64,000 nt of DNA from Nocardioides sp. SYSU D00065 (GCF_017916425.1 NZ_JAFMSX010000001.1:1364001-1428000), one strand, 5' to 3'; positions 8,757-18,583 are shown, counted from the stretch's first letter. Notes: a model not told the origin generated them from the sequence alone. Made by a program: numbers and translations.

Positions 8757-10471
8757 CGGGCCGCGCCCCGGCGTCGTACGCCCCGGGCGATGAGCAGGCC
8801 CGGCACCAGGACCAGCGCGAGCAGCTCGACCGCCGCGAGGAGACCGAACGCGCGGCCGTCACCCGGCCGGTCGGCCGACAGCTCTGTCGGCGTCGCGTAG
8901 ATCGGGTCGGTCGAGGTGGCGGCGCCGGTGCCCGCGGCGGTGGTGCCGCTGCCGGAGGTGCTGATGGTCTCGCCGGTGACCGGATCGATCTCGGTGGCCT
9001 CGGGGTCGCCACCTGCACCGCCGCCGCCTCCTCCGCCTCCTCCGCCGGACGGACCGTCACCCGTGGCGCCTCGGCCGTTGCCGGCGCCGGTCTGGTCCGC
9101 GTCGTCGCCGGTCGAGTCGGCGGGCTGCTCCCCGTCGGTCGAGGGCTCGCCGGTGCCGGTGTCCGTGCCGCACGGGCCCGCACCCACCTTGTCGCAGGCC
9201 GCCGGCTGCGGCGCGATCTGCGCGAGCTTGTTCTGCTTGAGGTCGCCCGCGACGAAGGTCGGGTTGTTGCACTTGGTCGCGTCGCGGTTGGTGATGTCGA
9301 CCGCCGGGTCGGCGTCCTTGAGCCGGGCGAGCTGGGCGAAGCCGGCCTGCACGAGGTTCAGCGGCAGCGGCGAGTAGCCGTAGGGCCCCGCCTTGTCCTG
9401 TCCCTCGCACAGCGAGTAGTACATGAAGTCGCCGAGCGTCTGGCGCTTGGCGGTCGTCATCCGCTGGTCGTCCGCGCCGGTCGGGATGATCATGTAGCTG
9501 TACGACGACAGCGGGTAGGCCCGCGGGTCCGTGGCCGAGTAGACACCGTCGAGGATCTGCGTGAGGTACATCGGCGAGGACGGGTCCTCGTTGATCCGCG
9601 CCTTGGTGAGCGCGACGGCCACGTTGTACTGCGTCGGCTCGACGTAGTAGCCGCCCTCGTTGAGGACCTTGACGACCGGGTAGTCCTTGTTGAGCGGGTA
9701 GGCGTACTCGACGTAGCCGATCGTGCCGTTGCCGGCGAAGCCGGAGATCGTGTTCATCACCTGGTCCGACCCCGACTGGGCGAGCATCCGCCCCTTGCGC
9801 GGGTAGTACGAGGTGTAGCCGCTCTTGCCGAAGTAGGGCCGCCAGATGTCGGGGTGCTCGGCGTCCATCCAGGTGGTCAGCTGGGCCGTGGTGCCCGAGC
9901 CGTCGGAGCGCACGACCGGGGTGATGGCCAACTTGGGGAAGGCGCGGCCGTTGTTGTCCTCGGTGATCGCCGGGTCCGACCAGTCGGTGATCTGACCGGT
10001 GAAGATCTTGGTCAGCGTCTCCCCCGACAGCCGCAGGTTGCGCACCAGCTCGTTGCCGATCTTGAGCTGGTAGGTGAAGGCGGTGCCGCCCGCGACGATG
10101 GGCAGGTAGGCGAACTCGCGCCCGTTGCTGTTGTCGGCGTTGCCGAACTCGTCCACGCCCGGGTAGGGGATCTCGGAGATGCCGAAGTCGGTGACGTTCT
10201 GCGCGAAGTTCTTGCGCCCCTGCGAGGAGCCGCCGCCGTTGTAGGTGACCTTCATGCCGAGCGCGTCGACGTCGGAGATCCACTGCTGCACGATCACCTC
10301 CGACCACGTGGAGCCCGAGCCCTCGATCTGGGCGTACGCCGCCCGGGGCTGGAGGTTGCCGAAGCCGCTGTCGTCCGGTCCGTCGGCCTGGGCAGCGGCG
10401 GAGAGTCCCGACAGGGACACGAGGACGAGCGCGCCGAGTGCGGCGGCGAGGCGTACGGTTCGAGCGGTCAT
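8753..10471 (-). CDS. pstS: Membrane-anchored phosphate-binding protein PstS
   Basis: A 572-residue binding protein that delivers phosphate to PstCA. The signal peptide is residues 1-29. The PstS landmarks are clear: IEGSGSTWSEVIVQQWI, TDFGISEIPYPG, LSGETLTKIFTGQITDWSDP and VVRSDGSGTTAQLTTWM, which line the phosphate pocket. After about residue 430 comes a Gly/Thr/Asp-rich linker with a poly-Gly run, then a helix (LLAAVELLALVLVPGLLIA) and a basic tail. The protein is therefore anchored by its C terminus rather than by a lipobox, and lacks LPxTG. Its start overlaps the stop of pstA by one base, and its stop overlaps the next gene. Confidence 0.93.
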   Translation of the reverse strand: MTARTVRLAAALGALVLVSLSGLSAAAQADGPDDSGFGNLQPRAAYAQIEGSGSTWSEVIVQQWISDVDALGMKVTYNGGGSSQGRKNFAQNVTDFGISEIPYPGVDEFGNADNSNGREFAYLPIVAGGTAFTYQLKIGNELVRNLRLSGETLTKIFTGQITDWSDPAITEDNNGRAFPKLAITPVVRSDGSGTTAQLTTWMDAEHPDIWRPYFGKSGYTSYYPRKGRMLAQSGSDQVMNTISGFAGNGTIGYVEYAYPLNKDYPVVKVLNEGGYYVEPTQYNVAVALTKARINEDPSSPMYLTQILDGVYSATDPRAYPLSSYSYMIIPTGADDQRMTTAKRQTLGDFMYYSLCEGQDKAGPYGYSPLPLNLVQAGFAQLARLKDADPAVDITNRDATKCNNPTFVAGDLKQNKLAQIAPQPAACDKVGAGPCGTDTGTGEPSTDGEQPADSTGDDADQTGAGNGRGATGDGPSGGGGGGGGGGAGGDPEATEIDPVTGETISTSGSGTTAAGTGAATSTDPIYATPTELSADRPGDGRAFGLLAAVELLALVLVPGLLIARGVRRRGAAR

Positions 10472-11685
10472 CAGGACTCCTCAGAGACTCCGCGCGCCCG
10501 GCGAGGCGTACGGCGGGACGTGCGGCGAGAGGCGCGTGCCGGGCGGGCGACGAGGCGCGCCACGACGAACAGGGCCAGGACGAGGACGAGCAGGACGGTC
10601 GCGGCGGCGAACGCGCGCTCGATCATCTGCGGCTCCGGGCTGCGAGCGCCCGTGAAGATGTAGAGCGGGAGCGAGTTCATGACCCCGTCGGTCGGGTCGG
10701 TGACGAAGAAGCTGGCCGCACCGGAGGTGAGCAGCACGGGCGAGGTCTCGCCGACCCCGCGCGCGACGCCGAGGATGAGCGCGGTCGCGAGCCCGGGACG
10801 GGCGGTCGGCAGGACGACGTGCCACACGGTGCGCCACCGGCTGGCGCCGAGGGCCAGGCTCGCTTCGCGGAGGCCGCCCGGGACGACGCGCAGCACCACG
10901 TCGGCCGCGCGGGCGATGATCGGCAGCATCATCACCGACAGCGCCATCGCCGCGGCGAACCCGGAGCGGGGGAACCCGAGCGCGACGATCAGCACCGTGT
11001 AGATGAACAGTCCGGCCACGATCGAGGGCAGCGCGGTCATCGCCTCGACGATGGTGCGCACGACGACCGCGAACCGGCCGCCGACCTCGGTCATGAAGAC
11101 GGCCGTCCCGATGCCGAGCGGGAGGGTGATGGCGATCGCGATCCCCAGCTCGATCACCGAGCCGAGGATGGCGTGGCCGATGCCGCCACGGTCGAACGCG
11201 TCGCGCGGACCGACGCCGGCCATGTCGTCGACGAAGAAGTTGAGGTGCAGCAGCGGCTCCCAGCCCCGGAACACCACGAACACCACGGTGCTCACCAGGG
11301 CGGCGCCCACCACGAGCGCGCCGGAGGTCACCACGCCGCTCACCACCCGGTCCACCACGTCGACCCGGCGCCCGGTCATGGACGTCGTCACCGCGCTGAG
11401 GAGGAGCCCGGTCGCGAACCACGTGACGAGGAGCCAGGCGGGTCCGCCCAGCGGCAGCAGCCGCTGGGTGATGACCCAGGCGAGCGCGAGGGCGGCCACC
11501 CAGGCGCCGACGGCCGCGAACCGCTCCTCCGCCGTCGGCTTGCCGAGGCTGGCGCGCGGGACGGGCGGCGGGGCGTCGAGGTCGCGCTGCGGCAGGTACG
11601 TCGAGGGAGCGCGGGTCCCCGGAGCCGGGCCCGTCGGAGGCGGGTCCAGGGGCGCCGTCGGCGCCGTCTCGCGGATCGTGCTCAT
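10471..11685 (-). CDS. pstA: Phosphate ABC transporter permease PstA
   Basis: A 404-residue permease. The start is ATG 11685, overlapping the pstC stop (ATGA). The first 55 residues are a Pro-rich cytoplasmic extension (APTAPLDPPPTGPAPG), longer than in typical PstA. Several helices follow, then the permease core with the EAA-type loop GLREASLALGASRWRTVWHVVLP, which contacts PstB, and GVARGVGETSPVLL, typical of PstA. The C terminus is Arg-rich. It forms the membrane channel with PstC. Confidence 0.96.
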   Translation of the reverse strand: MSTIRETAPTAPLDPPPTGPAPGTRAPSTYLPQRDLDAPPPVPRASLGKPTAEERFAAVGAWVAALALAWVITQRLLPLGGPAWLLVTWFATGLLLSAVTTSMTGRRVDVVDRVVSGVVTSGALVVGAALVSTVVFVVFRGWEPLLHLNFFVDDMAGVGPRDAFDRGGIGHAILGSVIELGIAIAITLPLGIGTAVFMTEVGGRFAVVVRTIVEAMTALPSIVAGLFIYTVLIVALGFPRSGFAAAMALSVMMLPIIARAADVVLRVVPGGLREASLALGASRWRTVWHVVLPTARPGLATALILGVARGVGETSPVLLTSGAASFFVTDPTDGVMNSLPLYIFTGARSPEPQMIERAFAAATVLLVLVLALFVVARLVARPARASRRTSRRTPRRARGVSEES

Positions 11686-12743
11686 GCGTCGGTCCCCGCT
11701 CCGGAGCGGCTGCGCGAGACGATCATCGCGGCGAGCGTGTTGACGACGAGGGTGATGAGGAAGAGCACGAACCCCGCCGTCAGCAGCGCCGAGAGCTGGG
11801 CCGCGCTGGCGTCGCCGAAGCGGCCGGCGATGAGGGCGCTCACCGAGCTGGTGCCGACCTCGAGGATGCGGGGCTTGATGACGAAGTCGGGCGAGATGAT
11901 CAGCAGCACGGCGATCGTCTCGCCGAGGGCGCGGCCCAGGCCGAGCATCGTGCCGCCGATGATGCCGCCGCGGCCGAAGGGCAGCACGACGGAGCGGATC
12001 ATGCCCCAGCGGGTGGCGCCGAGCGCGAGGGCCGCCTCCTTCTCCCCGGGCGGGGTCTGGGAGAACACCTGGCGCATGACCGCGCACGACATCGGCAGCA
12101 CCATCATGGCCACGGCGATGCCGGCGCAGAACGCGCTGCCGATGTAGCGCGACTGGTCCCACACCGCCGCGTCCGGGTCGGCGTCGACCGCGAAGATCGG
12201 GATCCACCCCAGGTGCTGGTGCAGCCAGAGGCTGAACGCCGCCGCGTGGGGCATGACCAGGAAGTAGCCCCACATCCCGTAGATGATCGAGGGGATCGCG
12301 GCCATGAGGTCGACGAGCGAGACCAGGGTCGGCTTGATCGAGGGCGGGGCGTACTCGCTGATGTAGAGCGCGGTCAGCAGCGCCAGGGGGAACGCGAAGG
12401 CCATGGCCACGCCGGCCACCGACACGGTGCCCACCAGCACCGCGCCGATGCCGAGCACGTCCGCCTCGGGCTGCCACGCGCTCTCGGTGAAGAAGCTCCA
12501 GCCGTAGCGCTGCAGCGTGGGCACCGACTGCCAGGCGAGGAAGGCGCCGATGCCGCCGGTCACGACCAGCACGGTCGCCCCGACCGTGCGGGCGCCGAGC
12601 TCGAAGACGCGGTCGGCGCCGGTGGCGCGTCGGGCCAGCCGGCGCGGAGCCGGTGGTTCCGGTGGCAGGACGTGGTCCTGGACGGGGAGTGTGGTCACGA
12701 CGATCTTTCGCACGGTCCCGAGAGGACTGCTGACGGATGCCAC
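11682..12743 (-). CDS. pstC: Phosphate ABC transporter permease PstC
   Basis: A 353-residue permease, first gene of the Pst operon. It has about six helices, DLMAAIPSIIYGMWG (a PstC signature), the EAA loop EKEAALALGATRWGMIRSVVLP and GLGRALGETIAVLL. The start is uncertain: GTG 12743 is used here, but the in-frame GTG 42 bases downstream (before TTLPVQDHV) is possible because neither has a strong ribosome site. A PHO-box-like repeat lies 53-82 bases upstream of 12743. Confidence 0.95.
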   Translation of the reverse strand: MASVSSPLGTVRKIVVTTLPVQDHVLPPEPPAPRRLARRATGADRVFELGARTVGATVLVVTGGIGAFLAWQSVPTLQRYGWSFFTESAWQPEADVLGIGAVLVGTVSVAGVAMAFAFPLALLTALYISEYAPPSIKPTLVSLVDLMAAIPSIIYGMWGYFLVMPHAAAFSLWLHQHLGWIPIFAVDADPDAAVWDQSRYIGSAFCAGIAVAMMVLPMSCAVMRQVFSQTPPGEKEAALALGATRWGMIRSVVLPFGRGGIIGGTMLGLGRALGETIAVLLIISPDFVIKPRILEVGTSSVSALIAGRFGDASAAQLSALLTAGFVLFLITLVVNTLAAMIVSRSRSGAGTDA

Positions 12744-12795
12744 GCCCCGACGCGACCTCGTGCCGGCTGGTGAGCGTCGTCAGTGTTGGGACCCT

Positions 12796-12825
12796 GGTGG
12801 AACGCCGACGCCGTCCCAGGTGAAC
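12796..12825 (-). promoter_or_regulatory. Candidate PHO box for the pst operon
   Basis: On the minus strand GTTCACC (12819-12825) is followed exactly 22 bases later by GTTCCACC (12796-12803). That is two 11-bp turns, the spacing of PHO-box direct repeat units bound by PhoP-type regulators in actinobacteria (consensus GTTCACC). It sits in the expected place before pstC. The binding is inferred. Confidence 0.6.
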
Positions 12826-12951
12826 GACCGGCCAACGCTTGCCCCTCGACCGCGGAACGACCTACGCGCCCTGGTCCGGATGGGCCAGGGAGCGCGCAGG
12901 GGGCATGGCCCGGTCGGGTGGTCGGGGTGGAGGGTCGGGGAGGATGGCCGG

Positions 12952-14277
12952 GTGCTCCCCCGCTTCGAGGTCGTCCGCCGGTCGCGTCCGGTCGACCTCG
13001 TCGCGCCGCACTCCGTGCGCGTCGACGCCGCCTCGGGTGGCGTCGTGCCGATGGCGTCCGCCGCGCCGTACGTCGCCGCGACGACCGACGTGCGCGGCGA
13101 CGCCGCGCTCGCCCTGCACCTGTCCGGGCACCGCCTCGGCGCCTCGGTGGAGGACGGCTCGGTCTCCCTGCGCGTCACCGGTCCCGTCGGCGCCCGGGAG
13201 CTGCGGAGCCGTCGGTTCCACCGCGCCGACGCTCCCACCCAGCTCGGGATCACCTTGACCGGGACGCACCTGACCGCGTGGAGCCGCGAGCACGGCGAGT
13301 GGGTGGCCCGGTCGCGGCACGACCTGCGCGACGCGGTGGACACGCGGGACGAGGCCGCGCTCGCGGACCTCCGCGTCGAGCTGCCGGAGGGGGGTGGGCT
13401 GGCTGGCGGCTTCGGCCAGCTCGGGCTGCGCGACGTCCGCTTCGTCACCGAGGACGACGGACGGCCGCTGCGCGACGGCGCGGCGCTGTGGCTGAGCGCC
13501 ACCTCCGCCGGGCCGGGGTTCTTCGACACCGCCCACACCAGCGTCTGGAGGTGGGACCCGACCAGCCTCGACCTGACCCACTCCGCGGACCTGTTCTTCC
13601 GTCGCCCCGACCGGCCGGGAGTGTTCGGCGACCACGCGGTCCACGTGGTCCGCGTCGACGGCCGCTGGCTGGTGGCGACGAGCACGTGGGGGGACTTCGA
13701 GGCTCCCACGACCCGCGCGGGTCGCCGTACGCCGGCCGGCTTGCGCGTCACGCTGGCCGAGACCGGCGCGGACCTCCTGCGCGGGACGCACGTGCTGGAC
13801 ACCCGCGAGCTGCCCCTGCCCACCGACGGCCTGGACTCCATCGCCACCTGGGACCCGCACCTGGTGCGGCGCGACGGCGAGTGGCTGGTCGGCTTCGTGA
13901 GCGCCCGCCGGTTCTTCGACTTCCACCCCGCGGTGGCCGGCGGCCCCACCCTCGACGACCTGCGCCTGCTCGGCGCCGCGGCTGACCGGCGGGCGACCGA
14001 GGGCACCACGCTGGTCCAGGTGGACGGCGGGACGCTGGTGCTCGCCAGCGACGGGCGCGACTCCCGGCGCGGCCAGCGCGCCCGGTTCCCCGTGTTCGAC
14101 CTGACGATGGCCGACGTCGGGGTGCTCGACGCCCCCTACCCCACCAACCTCCCGTGGCCGTCGGTCGCGCACGTCGACGGGACCTGGCTGCTGGCGACCT
14201 TCAACGGCCGGACCGCCGGCGGGGGGCTGCTGGGCTACGGCACCCACGGCGACCTCGTGGTGATGCGCGAGCGGTGA
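12952..14277 (+). CDS. Hypothetical protein, propeller-like with glycosidase-family-43-like features
   Basis: 441 residues from GTG 12952, chosen for the GGGGAGG sequence 8 bases upstream. No signal peptide is visible. The second half has repeated motifs of the form [28 protein letters not shown] and [13 protein letters not shown], each a blade-like strand pattern at roughly 80-100 residue spacing. This is reminiscent of five-bladed propeller glycosidases (GH43/GH32-like), but I cannot place catalytic acids with confidence. The N-terminal half is beta-rich, perhaps a lectin-like sandwich. It is divergent from pstC with 208 bases between them. Function unknown. Confidence 0.75.
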   Translation: MLPRFEVVRRSRPVDLVAPHSVRVDAASGGVVPMASAAPYVAATTDVRGDAALALHLSGHRLGASVEDGSVSLRVTGPVGARELRSRRFHRADAPTQLGITLTGTHLTAWSREHGEWVARSRHDLRDAVDTRDEAALADLRVELPEGGGLAGGFGQLGLRDVRFVTEDDGRPLRDGAALWLSATSAGPGFFDTAHTSVWRWDPTSLDLTHSADLFFRRPDRPGVFGDHAVHVVRVDGRWLVATSTWGDFEAPTTRAGRRTPAGLRVTLAETGADLLRGTHVLDTRELPLPTDGLDSIATWDPHLVRRDGEWLVGFVSARRFFDFHPAVAGGPTLDDLRLLGAAADRRATEGTTLVQVDGGTLVLASDGRDSRRGQRARFPVFDLTMADVGVLDAPYPTNLPWPSVAHVDGTWLLATFNGRTAGGGLLGYGTHGDLVVMRER

Positions 14278-14378
14278 TCGCGCGGGTCTACCCTGAGCGT
14301 GACGGCGGTCACCACCCCTCGACCGCGCTGACCAGGCCCGCACACCCCGCGGCCATCCATCGGGAAAGGACCCATCAC

Positions 14379-15470
14379 ATGTCTGGAGCCACCAGCTCGG
14401 GAGTCGACGTCTTCGAGCTCGGCAGCGAGCACGAACAGGTCGTCTTCTGCAACGACCGGGCGAGCGGCCTCAGGGCCATCGTCGCCATCCACTCCACGGC
14501 GCTGGGCCCGGGACTGGGCGGGACGCGGTTCTATCCCTACGCGAGCACCGACGACGCGGTCACCGACGTCCTCAACCTCTCGCGCGGGATGTCGTACAAG
14601 AACGCCCTCGCCGGGCTCGACCTCGGCGGCGGCAAGGCCGTCATCATCGGTGATCCGGCCGAGCTCAAGACCGAGGCGCTGCTGCGGGCCTACGGCCGCT
14701 TCGTCCAGTCGCTCAACGGCCGCTACTTCACCGCCTGCGACGTCGGCACCTTCCCCGAGGACATGGACCACGTGGCGCGCGAGTGCGACTACGTCACCGG
14801 TCGCACCGTCGCGCACGGCGGGGCGGGCGACAGCTCCGTGCTGACGGCGTACGGCACGTTCCAAGGCATGCGCGCGGCCGCGGAGCAGGTCTGGGGCGAG
14901 CCGACGCTGGGCGGCCGCACCGTCGGCGTCGCCGGCGTCGGCAAGGTGGGACGCCACCTGGTCCGGCACCTGCTCGAGGACGGCGCGACCGTCGTGGTGA
15001 CCGACGTCCACCGACCGGCCGTGGACCGCGTCCGCGACGAGCACCCGCAGGTGCGGGTCGTCGAGTCGACCGAGGCGCTGGTCGCCTCCGAGCTCGACGT
15101 CTACGCGCCCTGCGCCCTCGGCGGCGCGCTCAGCGACGAGGTCGTCGACACGCTGTCGGCGGTGATCGTGTGCGGCGCGGCCAACAACCAGCTCGCGCAC
15201 CCGGGCGTCGAGAAGCAGCTGGAGGAGCGCGGGATCCTCTACGCCCCCGACTACTGCGTGAACTCCGGCGGCGTCATCCAGGTCGCCGACGAGCTCGAAG
15301 GCTTCTCCTTCGAGCGCGCCCAGCAGCGCGCCACCGGCATCTTCCACACGACCCGCCGGGTCTTCGAGCTGGCCAAGTCGGAGTCGGTGCCGCCCGCGGT
15401 CGCCGCCGACCGACTCGCCGAGCGCCGGATGCGCGAGGTCGGCCGCCTGCGCGGCATCCACCTGCGCTGA
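14379..15470 (+). CDS. vdh: Valine (Leu/Phe/Val family) dehydrogenase
   Basis: A 363-residue enzyme catalysing NAD-dependent oxidative deamination of branched-chain amino acids to 2-keto acids, which feed branched fatty acid synthesis. The ATG at 14379 has GGGAAAGGA 8 bases upstream. The substrate domain has [12 protein letters not shown] and the catalytic-lysine segments [19 protein letters not shown]. The Rossmann fold begins at [18 protein letters not shown] (about residue 185). The family's ...CGAANNQL and [13 protein letters not shown] blocks are present, and the length matches actinobacterial Vdh. Confidence 0.95.
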   Translation: MSGATSSGVDVFELGSEHEQVVFCNDRASGLRAIVAIHSTALGPGLGGTRFYPYASTDDAVTDVLNLSRGMSYKNALAGLDLGGGKAVIIGDPAELKTEALLRAYGRFVQSLNGRYFTACDVGTFPEDMDHVARECDYVTGRTVAHGGAGDSSVLTAYGTFQGMRAAAEQVWGEPTLGGRTVGVAGVGKVGRHLVRHLLEDGATVVVTDVHRPAVDRVRDEHPQVRVVESTEALVASELDVYAPCALGGALSDEVVDTLSAVIVCGAANNQLAHPGVEKQLEERGILYAPDYCVNSGGVIQVADELEGFSFERAQQRATGIFHTTRRVFELAKSESVPPAVAADRLAERRMREVGRLRGIHLR

Positions 15471-15508
15471 CCGCGCTCGGCACCGCACCACCCGCTGCAC
15501 CACGCCGG

Positions 15509-15535
15509 CCGGGCGCTCCACGAGGAAGCGCCCGG
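15509..15535. terminator. Hairpin between convergent vdh and DUF3073 gene
   Basis: A 9-bp inverted repeat (CCGGGCGCT at 15509-15517 and its complement at 15527-15535) with a 9-nt loop, between two converging genes. It has no T tract, so it is only a probable terminator. Confidence 0.5.
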
Positions 15536-15588
15536 TCGGTGCGTACGCACGCCGGTGGACCCGGTCACCCGGGCGGTGGTGCGATCAG

Positions 15589-15777
15589 TCAGTCTGCGCG
15601 CCGACGAGGATCGGCGTAGTCCGACCACTCGTCGTCGTCCGGCTCGACCTCACTCGTGGAGTGATGGTCCTCGCCGTGCAGCTCTTTCGCCAACGCGCCG
15701 AAGTCCGTCTCGTGAGTCCGGTACTTCAGGTCGCGGGCGACCTTCGTCTGCTTCGCCTTCGCTCGGCCGCGCCCCAT
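15589..15777 (-). CDS. DUF3073 family small protein
   Basis: 62 residues beginning MGRGRAKAKQTKVARDLKY, the conserved basic N-terminal block of DUF3073. The C-terminal part is acidic (EPDDDEWSDYAD) and ends in Arg residues. The start ATG 15777 has GAGGGGGT upstream. The family is found throughout actinobacteria and has no known biochemical role. The highly charged composition suggests a nucleic-acid or ribosome-associated protein, but that is inference. Confidence 0.9.
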   Translation of the reverse strand: MGRGRAKAKQTKVARDLKYRTHETDFGALAKELHGEDHHSTSEVEPDDDEWSDYADPRRRAD

Positions 15778-15932
15778 AGGGTCGACCCCCTCGCACACTT
15801 GGCCGGGGCTGCCGAGGAGAACCCCGACGCGCCCGGTCTGATCGGTCACATATCGTGAGCCCAACGCTACCTGAGGGCTGGGTGTTCCCGCACACCGCGG
15901 GGCGCATTTCGCGCCGCGAGCACGAAATAACG

Positions 15933-17021
15933 TCACCAGCCGGGGTGCTGGCCCTCCAGGACCACGCGTCCGCCGTGCGCGTCGTCCGCCCGCGTCTCGC
16001 CGGCCACCCAGGCCCGTACGCCGTGCCCGGCGAGCACCGCGATCGCGGTGTCCACGTCCTCCGGCGCGGTGAGCGCGACCATGCCGACGCCGCAGTTGAG
16101 GGTCGCCTCGAGGTCGGCCTGCGACACGTCGCCGACCCGGCGGACCACGTCGAAGACCGGCTGCGGCGTCCACGTCGAGCGGTCGATGCGCACCGACAGC
16201 TCCTCGGGCAGCACCCGCTCGAGGTTGGCGGCGAGCCCGCCACCGGTGACGTGCGACATCGCGTGGGTCTCGGTGCGCGCGGCGAGGTCGAGGCAGGCCT
16301 TGGCGTAGATGCGGGTCGGCTCGAGCAGCTCCTCGCCGAGGGTGCGGCCGAAGTCGTCGACCTGGCGGTCCACGGTCCAGCCGGCCTTCTCGAGCAGGAC
16401 GTGGCGCACCAGCGAGTAGCCGTTGGAGTGCAGGCCGCTGGCCTCCATCGCGATCACCACGTCGCCGGGACGCACGCGTCCGGGGCCGAGGAGCCTGCTG
16501 GCCTCGACCACGCCGGTGGTCGCGCCCGCGACGTCGTAGTCGTCGGGGTCCAGCAGCCCCGGGTGCTCGGCCGTCTCCCCGCCGATCAGCGCACAGCCGG
16601 CGACCACGCACGCCTCGGCGATGCCCTTGACGATGGCCGCGATGCGCTCCGGCACGACGCGGCCGCAGGCGATGTAGTCGGTCATGAAGAGCGGCTCCGC
16701 GCCGCAGACGACGAGGTCGTCGACGACCATGCCCACCAGGTCGAAGCCGATGGAGTCGTGCACGTCCATCAGCTGCGCGATCGCGACCTTGGTGCCGACG
16801 CCGTCGGTGGAGGTGGCCAGCAGCGGACGCTCGTAGCGCGTCAGTGCCGAGGCGTCGAAGAGCCCGGCGAAGCCGCCGAGGCCGCCGATCATCTCGGGAC
16901 GCCGAGCCTTCTCGACCCAGCCCTTCATCAGGTCGATCGCGCGGTCGGCCGCCTCGATCGAGACCCCCGCGGCGGCGTACGCCCCCTCCTGCGGCTGGGC
17001 ACTGTCAGTCGGCTCGGTCAC
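15933..17021 (-). CDS. purM: Phosphoribosylformylglycinamidine cyclo-ligase (AIR synthetase)
   Basis: A 362-residue PurM, fifth step of purine synthesis: ATP-dependent closure of FGAM to AIR. GTG 17021 follows GAGGAGA. Family motifs: LLATSTDGVGTKVAIA, FDLVGMVVDDLVVCGAEPLFMTDY, ALIGGETAEHPG, EASGLHSNGYSLVR and MSHVTGGGLAANLERVLP. It lies 26 bases downstream of purF on the same strand, so the two form an operon. Confidence 0.98.
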   Translation of the reverse strand: MTEPTDSAQPQEGAYAAAGVSIEAADRAIDLMKGWVEKARRPEMIGGLGGFAGLFDASALTRYERPLLATSTDGVGTKVAIAQLMDVHDSIGFDLVGMVVDDLVVCGAEPLFMTDYIACGRVVPERIAAIVKGIAEACVVAGCALIGGETAEHPGLLDPDDYDVAGATTGVVEASRLLGPGRVRPGDVVIAMEASGLHSNGYSLVRHVLLEKAGWTVDRQVDDFGRTLGEELLEPTRIYAKACLDLAARTETHAMSHVTGGGLAANLERVLPEELSVRIDRSTWTPQPVFDVVRRVGDVSQADLEATLNCGVGMVALTAPEDVDTAIAVLAGHGVRAWVAGETRADDAHGGRVVLEGQHPGW

Positions 17022-17047
17022 GTGTCTCCTCGGCGGCCGGGTGCGGG

Positions 17048-18583
17048 TCAGGGGTTGTTGAGGACCGGCAGCGCCCGGCCCATCGTCGGCGACTGCAGCG
17101 TCGCCTCGAGCAGGTGCTTGCCGAGCAGGCTCTCGTCCGGCAGCTTGATGGGGTACTCGCCGGTGAAGCACGCCTGGCACAGGCGCTCGGCCGGCTGGTC
17201 CGTGGCCTCGATCATGCCCTCGAGCGAGATGTAGCCGAGGCTGTCGGCACCGACGCTGGCGGCGATCTCGTCGACGTCCAGACCGTTGGCGATGAGCTCG
17301 GCGCGGGTGGCGAAGTCGATGCCGTAGAAGCACGGCCACTTGACCGGCGGGCTCGAGATGCGCACGTGCACCTCGAGGGCGCCGGCCTCGCGGAGCATCC
17401 GCACCTGCGCGCGCTGGGTGTTGCCGCGCACGATCGAGTCGTCGACGACGACGACGCGCTTGCCCCGGATCATGTGCTCGAGGGCGTTGAGCTTGAGCCG
17501 GATCCCGAGCTGTCGCAGGGTCTGGCTCGGCTGGATGAACGTGCGCCCGACGTAGGCGTTCTTGACGAAGCCCTGGCCGAAGGGGATGCCCGACTCCGCG
17601 GCGTACCCGGACGCGGCGGGCGTGCCGGACTCCGGCACCGGCATCACGAGGTCGGCCTCGACCGGGAACTCGCGGGCCAGCCGGCGGCCCATCTCCACCC
17701 GGGCCTCATGGACGTTGCGCCCGCTGATGGTGGCGTCGGGGCGGGCGAGGTAGACGTACTCGAACACGCAGCCCTTGCGCTCGGGCTCGGCGAACTTGTG
17801 CGAGCGCAGGCCGTTCTCGTCGATGACGATCATCTCGCCGGGCTCGACCTCACGCACGACGCTCGCGCCGATCGTCGCGAGCGCGGCGTCCTCGCTGGCG
17901 ACGACCCAGCCGCGCTCGAGTCGGCCGAGGACCAGCGGGCGGATGCCCTGGGGGTCGCGGGCGGCGTACAGGGTGTCCTCGTTCATCCACACGAAGCAGA
18001 ACGCGCCGCGCAGCTGCGGCAGCACCTCGAGCGCGCGCTGCTCCAGCGACGTGTCGGGGTGGTGGGCCAGCAGCGCGGTGACCAGGCTGGTGTCGTTGGT
18101 CGCCTCGACGCCCTTGATGTCGAGCTCGCCGGCGGGGCCGGGCAGCTCGGCGACCTTCTCGCGCAGCTCGTGGGTGTTGATGAGGTTGCCGTTGTGCCCC
18201 AGGGCGATGGAGCCGTCGCCGGTGGGGCGGAACGTCGGCTGCGCGTTGTGCCACGTCGAGGCGCCGGTCGTGGAGTAGCGCGAGTGGCCGATCGCGAGGT
18301 GGCCGCGCAGCGAGTCGAGGGTGGACTCGTCGAACACCTGCGAGACGAGACCCATGTCCTTGTAGACGAGGATCTGCCGCCCGTTGCTGACCGCGATGCC
18401 CGCGGACTCCTGGCCGCGGTGCTGCAGGGCGTAGAGCCCGAAGTACGTCAGCTTGGCGACGTCCTCGCCGGGAGCCCAGACGCCGAAGACACCGCACGCG
18501 TCCTGCGGGCCCTGGTCGTGGGGGTCGATCGCCGTGGTGAGACGGCCGTCGCCGCCCTTCCGCTTGCTCGTCGGCTGGGGCAC
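17048..18583 (-). CDS. purF: Amidophosphoribosyltransferase
   Basis: A 511-residue enzyme for the committed step: PRPP plus glutamine to phosphoribosylamine. The N-terminal nucleophile is Cys30 in DACGVFGV, so residues 1-29 are a propeptide to be removed. The glutaminase domain has LQHRGQESAGIA and GHNGNLIN. The PRPP loop is VVVVDDSIVRGNT. Cysteines in KGCVFEYVYLARPD, KWPCFYGID and ERLCQACFTGEYP match the four ligands of the [4Fe-4S] cluster in the Bacillus-type enzyme. The start GTG is preceded by TAGACT at -13 to -8, so the message is probably leaderless. Confidence 0.98.
   Translation of the reverse strand: MPQPTSKRKGGDGRLTTAIDPHDQGPQDACGVFGVWAPGEDVAKLTYFGLYALQHRGQESAGIAVSNGRQILVYKDMGLVSQVFDESTLDSLRGHLAIGHSRYSTTGASTWHNAQPTFRPTGDGSIALGHNGNLINTHELREKVAELPGPAGELDIKGVEATNDTSLVTALLAHHPDTSLEQRALEVLPQLRGAFCFVWMNEDTLYAARDPQGIRPLVLGRLERGWVVASEDAALATIGASVVREVEPGEMIVIDENGLRSHKFAEPERKGCVFEYVYLARPDATISGRNVHEARVEMGRRLAREFPVEADLVMPVPESGTPAASGYAAESGIPFGQGFVKNAYVGRTFIQPSQTLRQLGIRLKLNALEHMIRGKRVVVVDDSIVRGNTQRAQVRMLREAGALEVHVRISSPPVKWPCFYGIDFATRAELIANGLDVDEIAASVGADSLGYISLEGMIEATDQPAERLCQACFTGEYPIKLPDESLLGKHLLEATLQSPTMGRALPVLNNP

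Noticed and set aside
6177..8900. Long plus-strand frame opposite the 866-residue surface protein
   Set aside because: Arg/Gly/Val-rich composition typical of a GC-rich shadow. The minus strand has a signal peptide, an anchor and operon overlaps.
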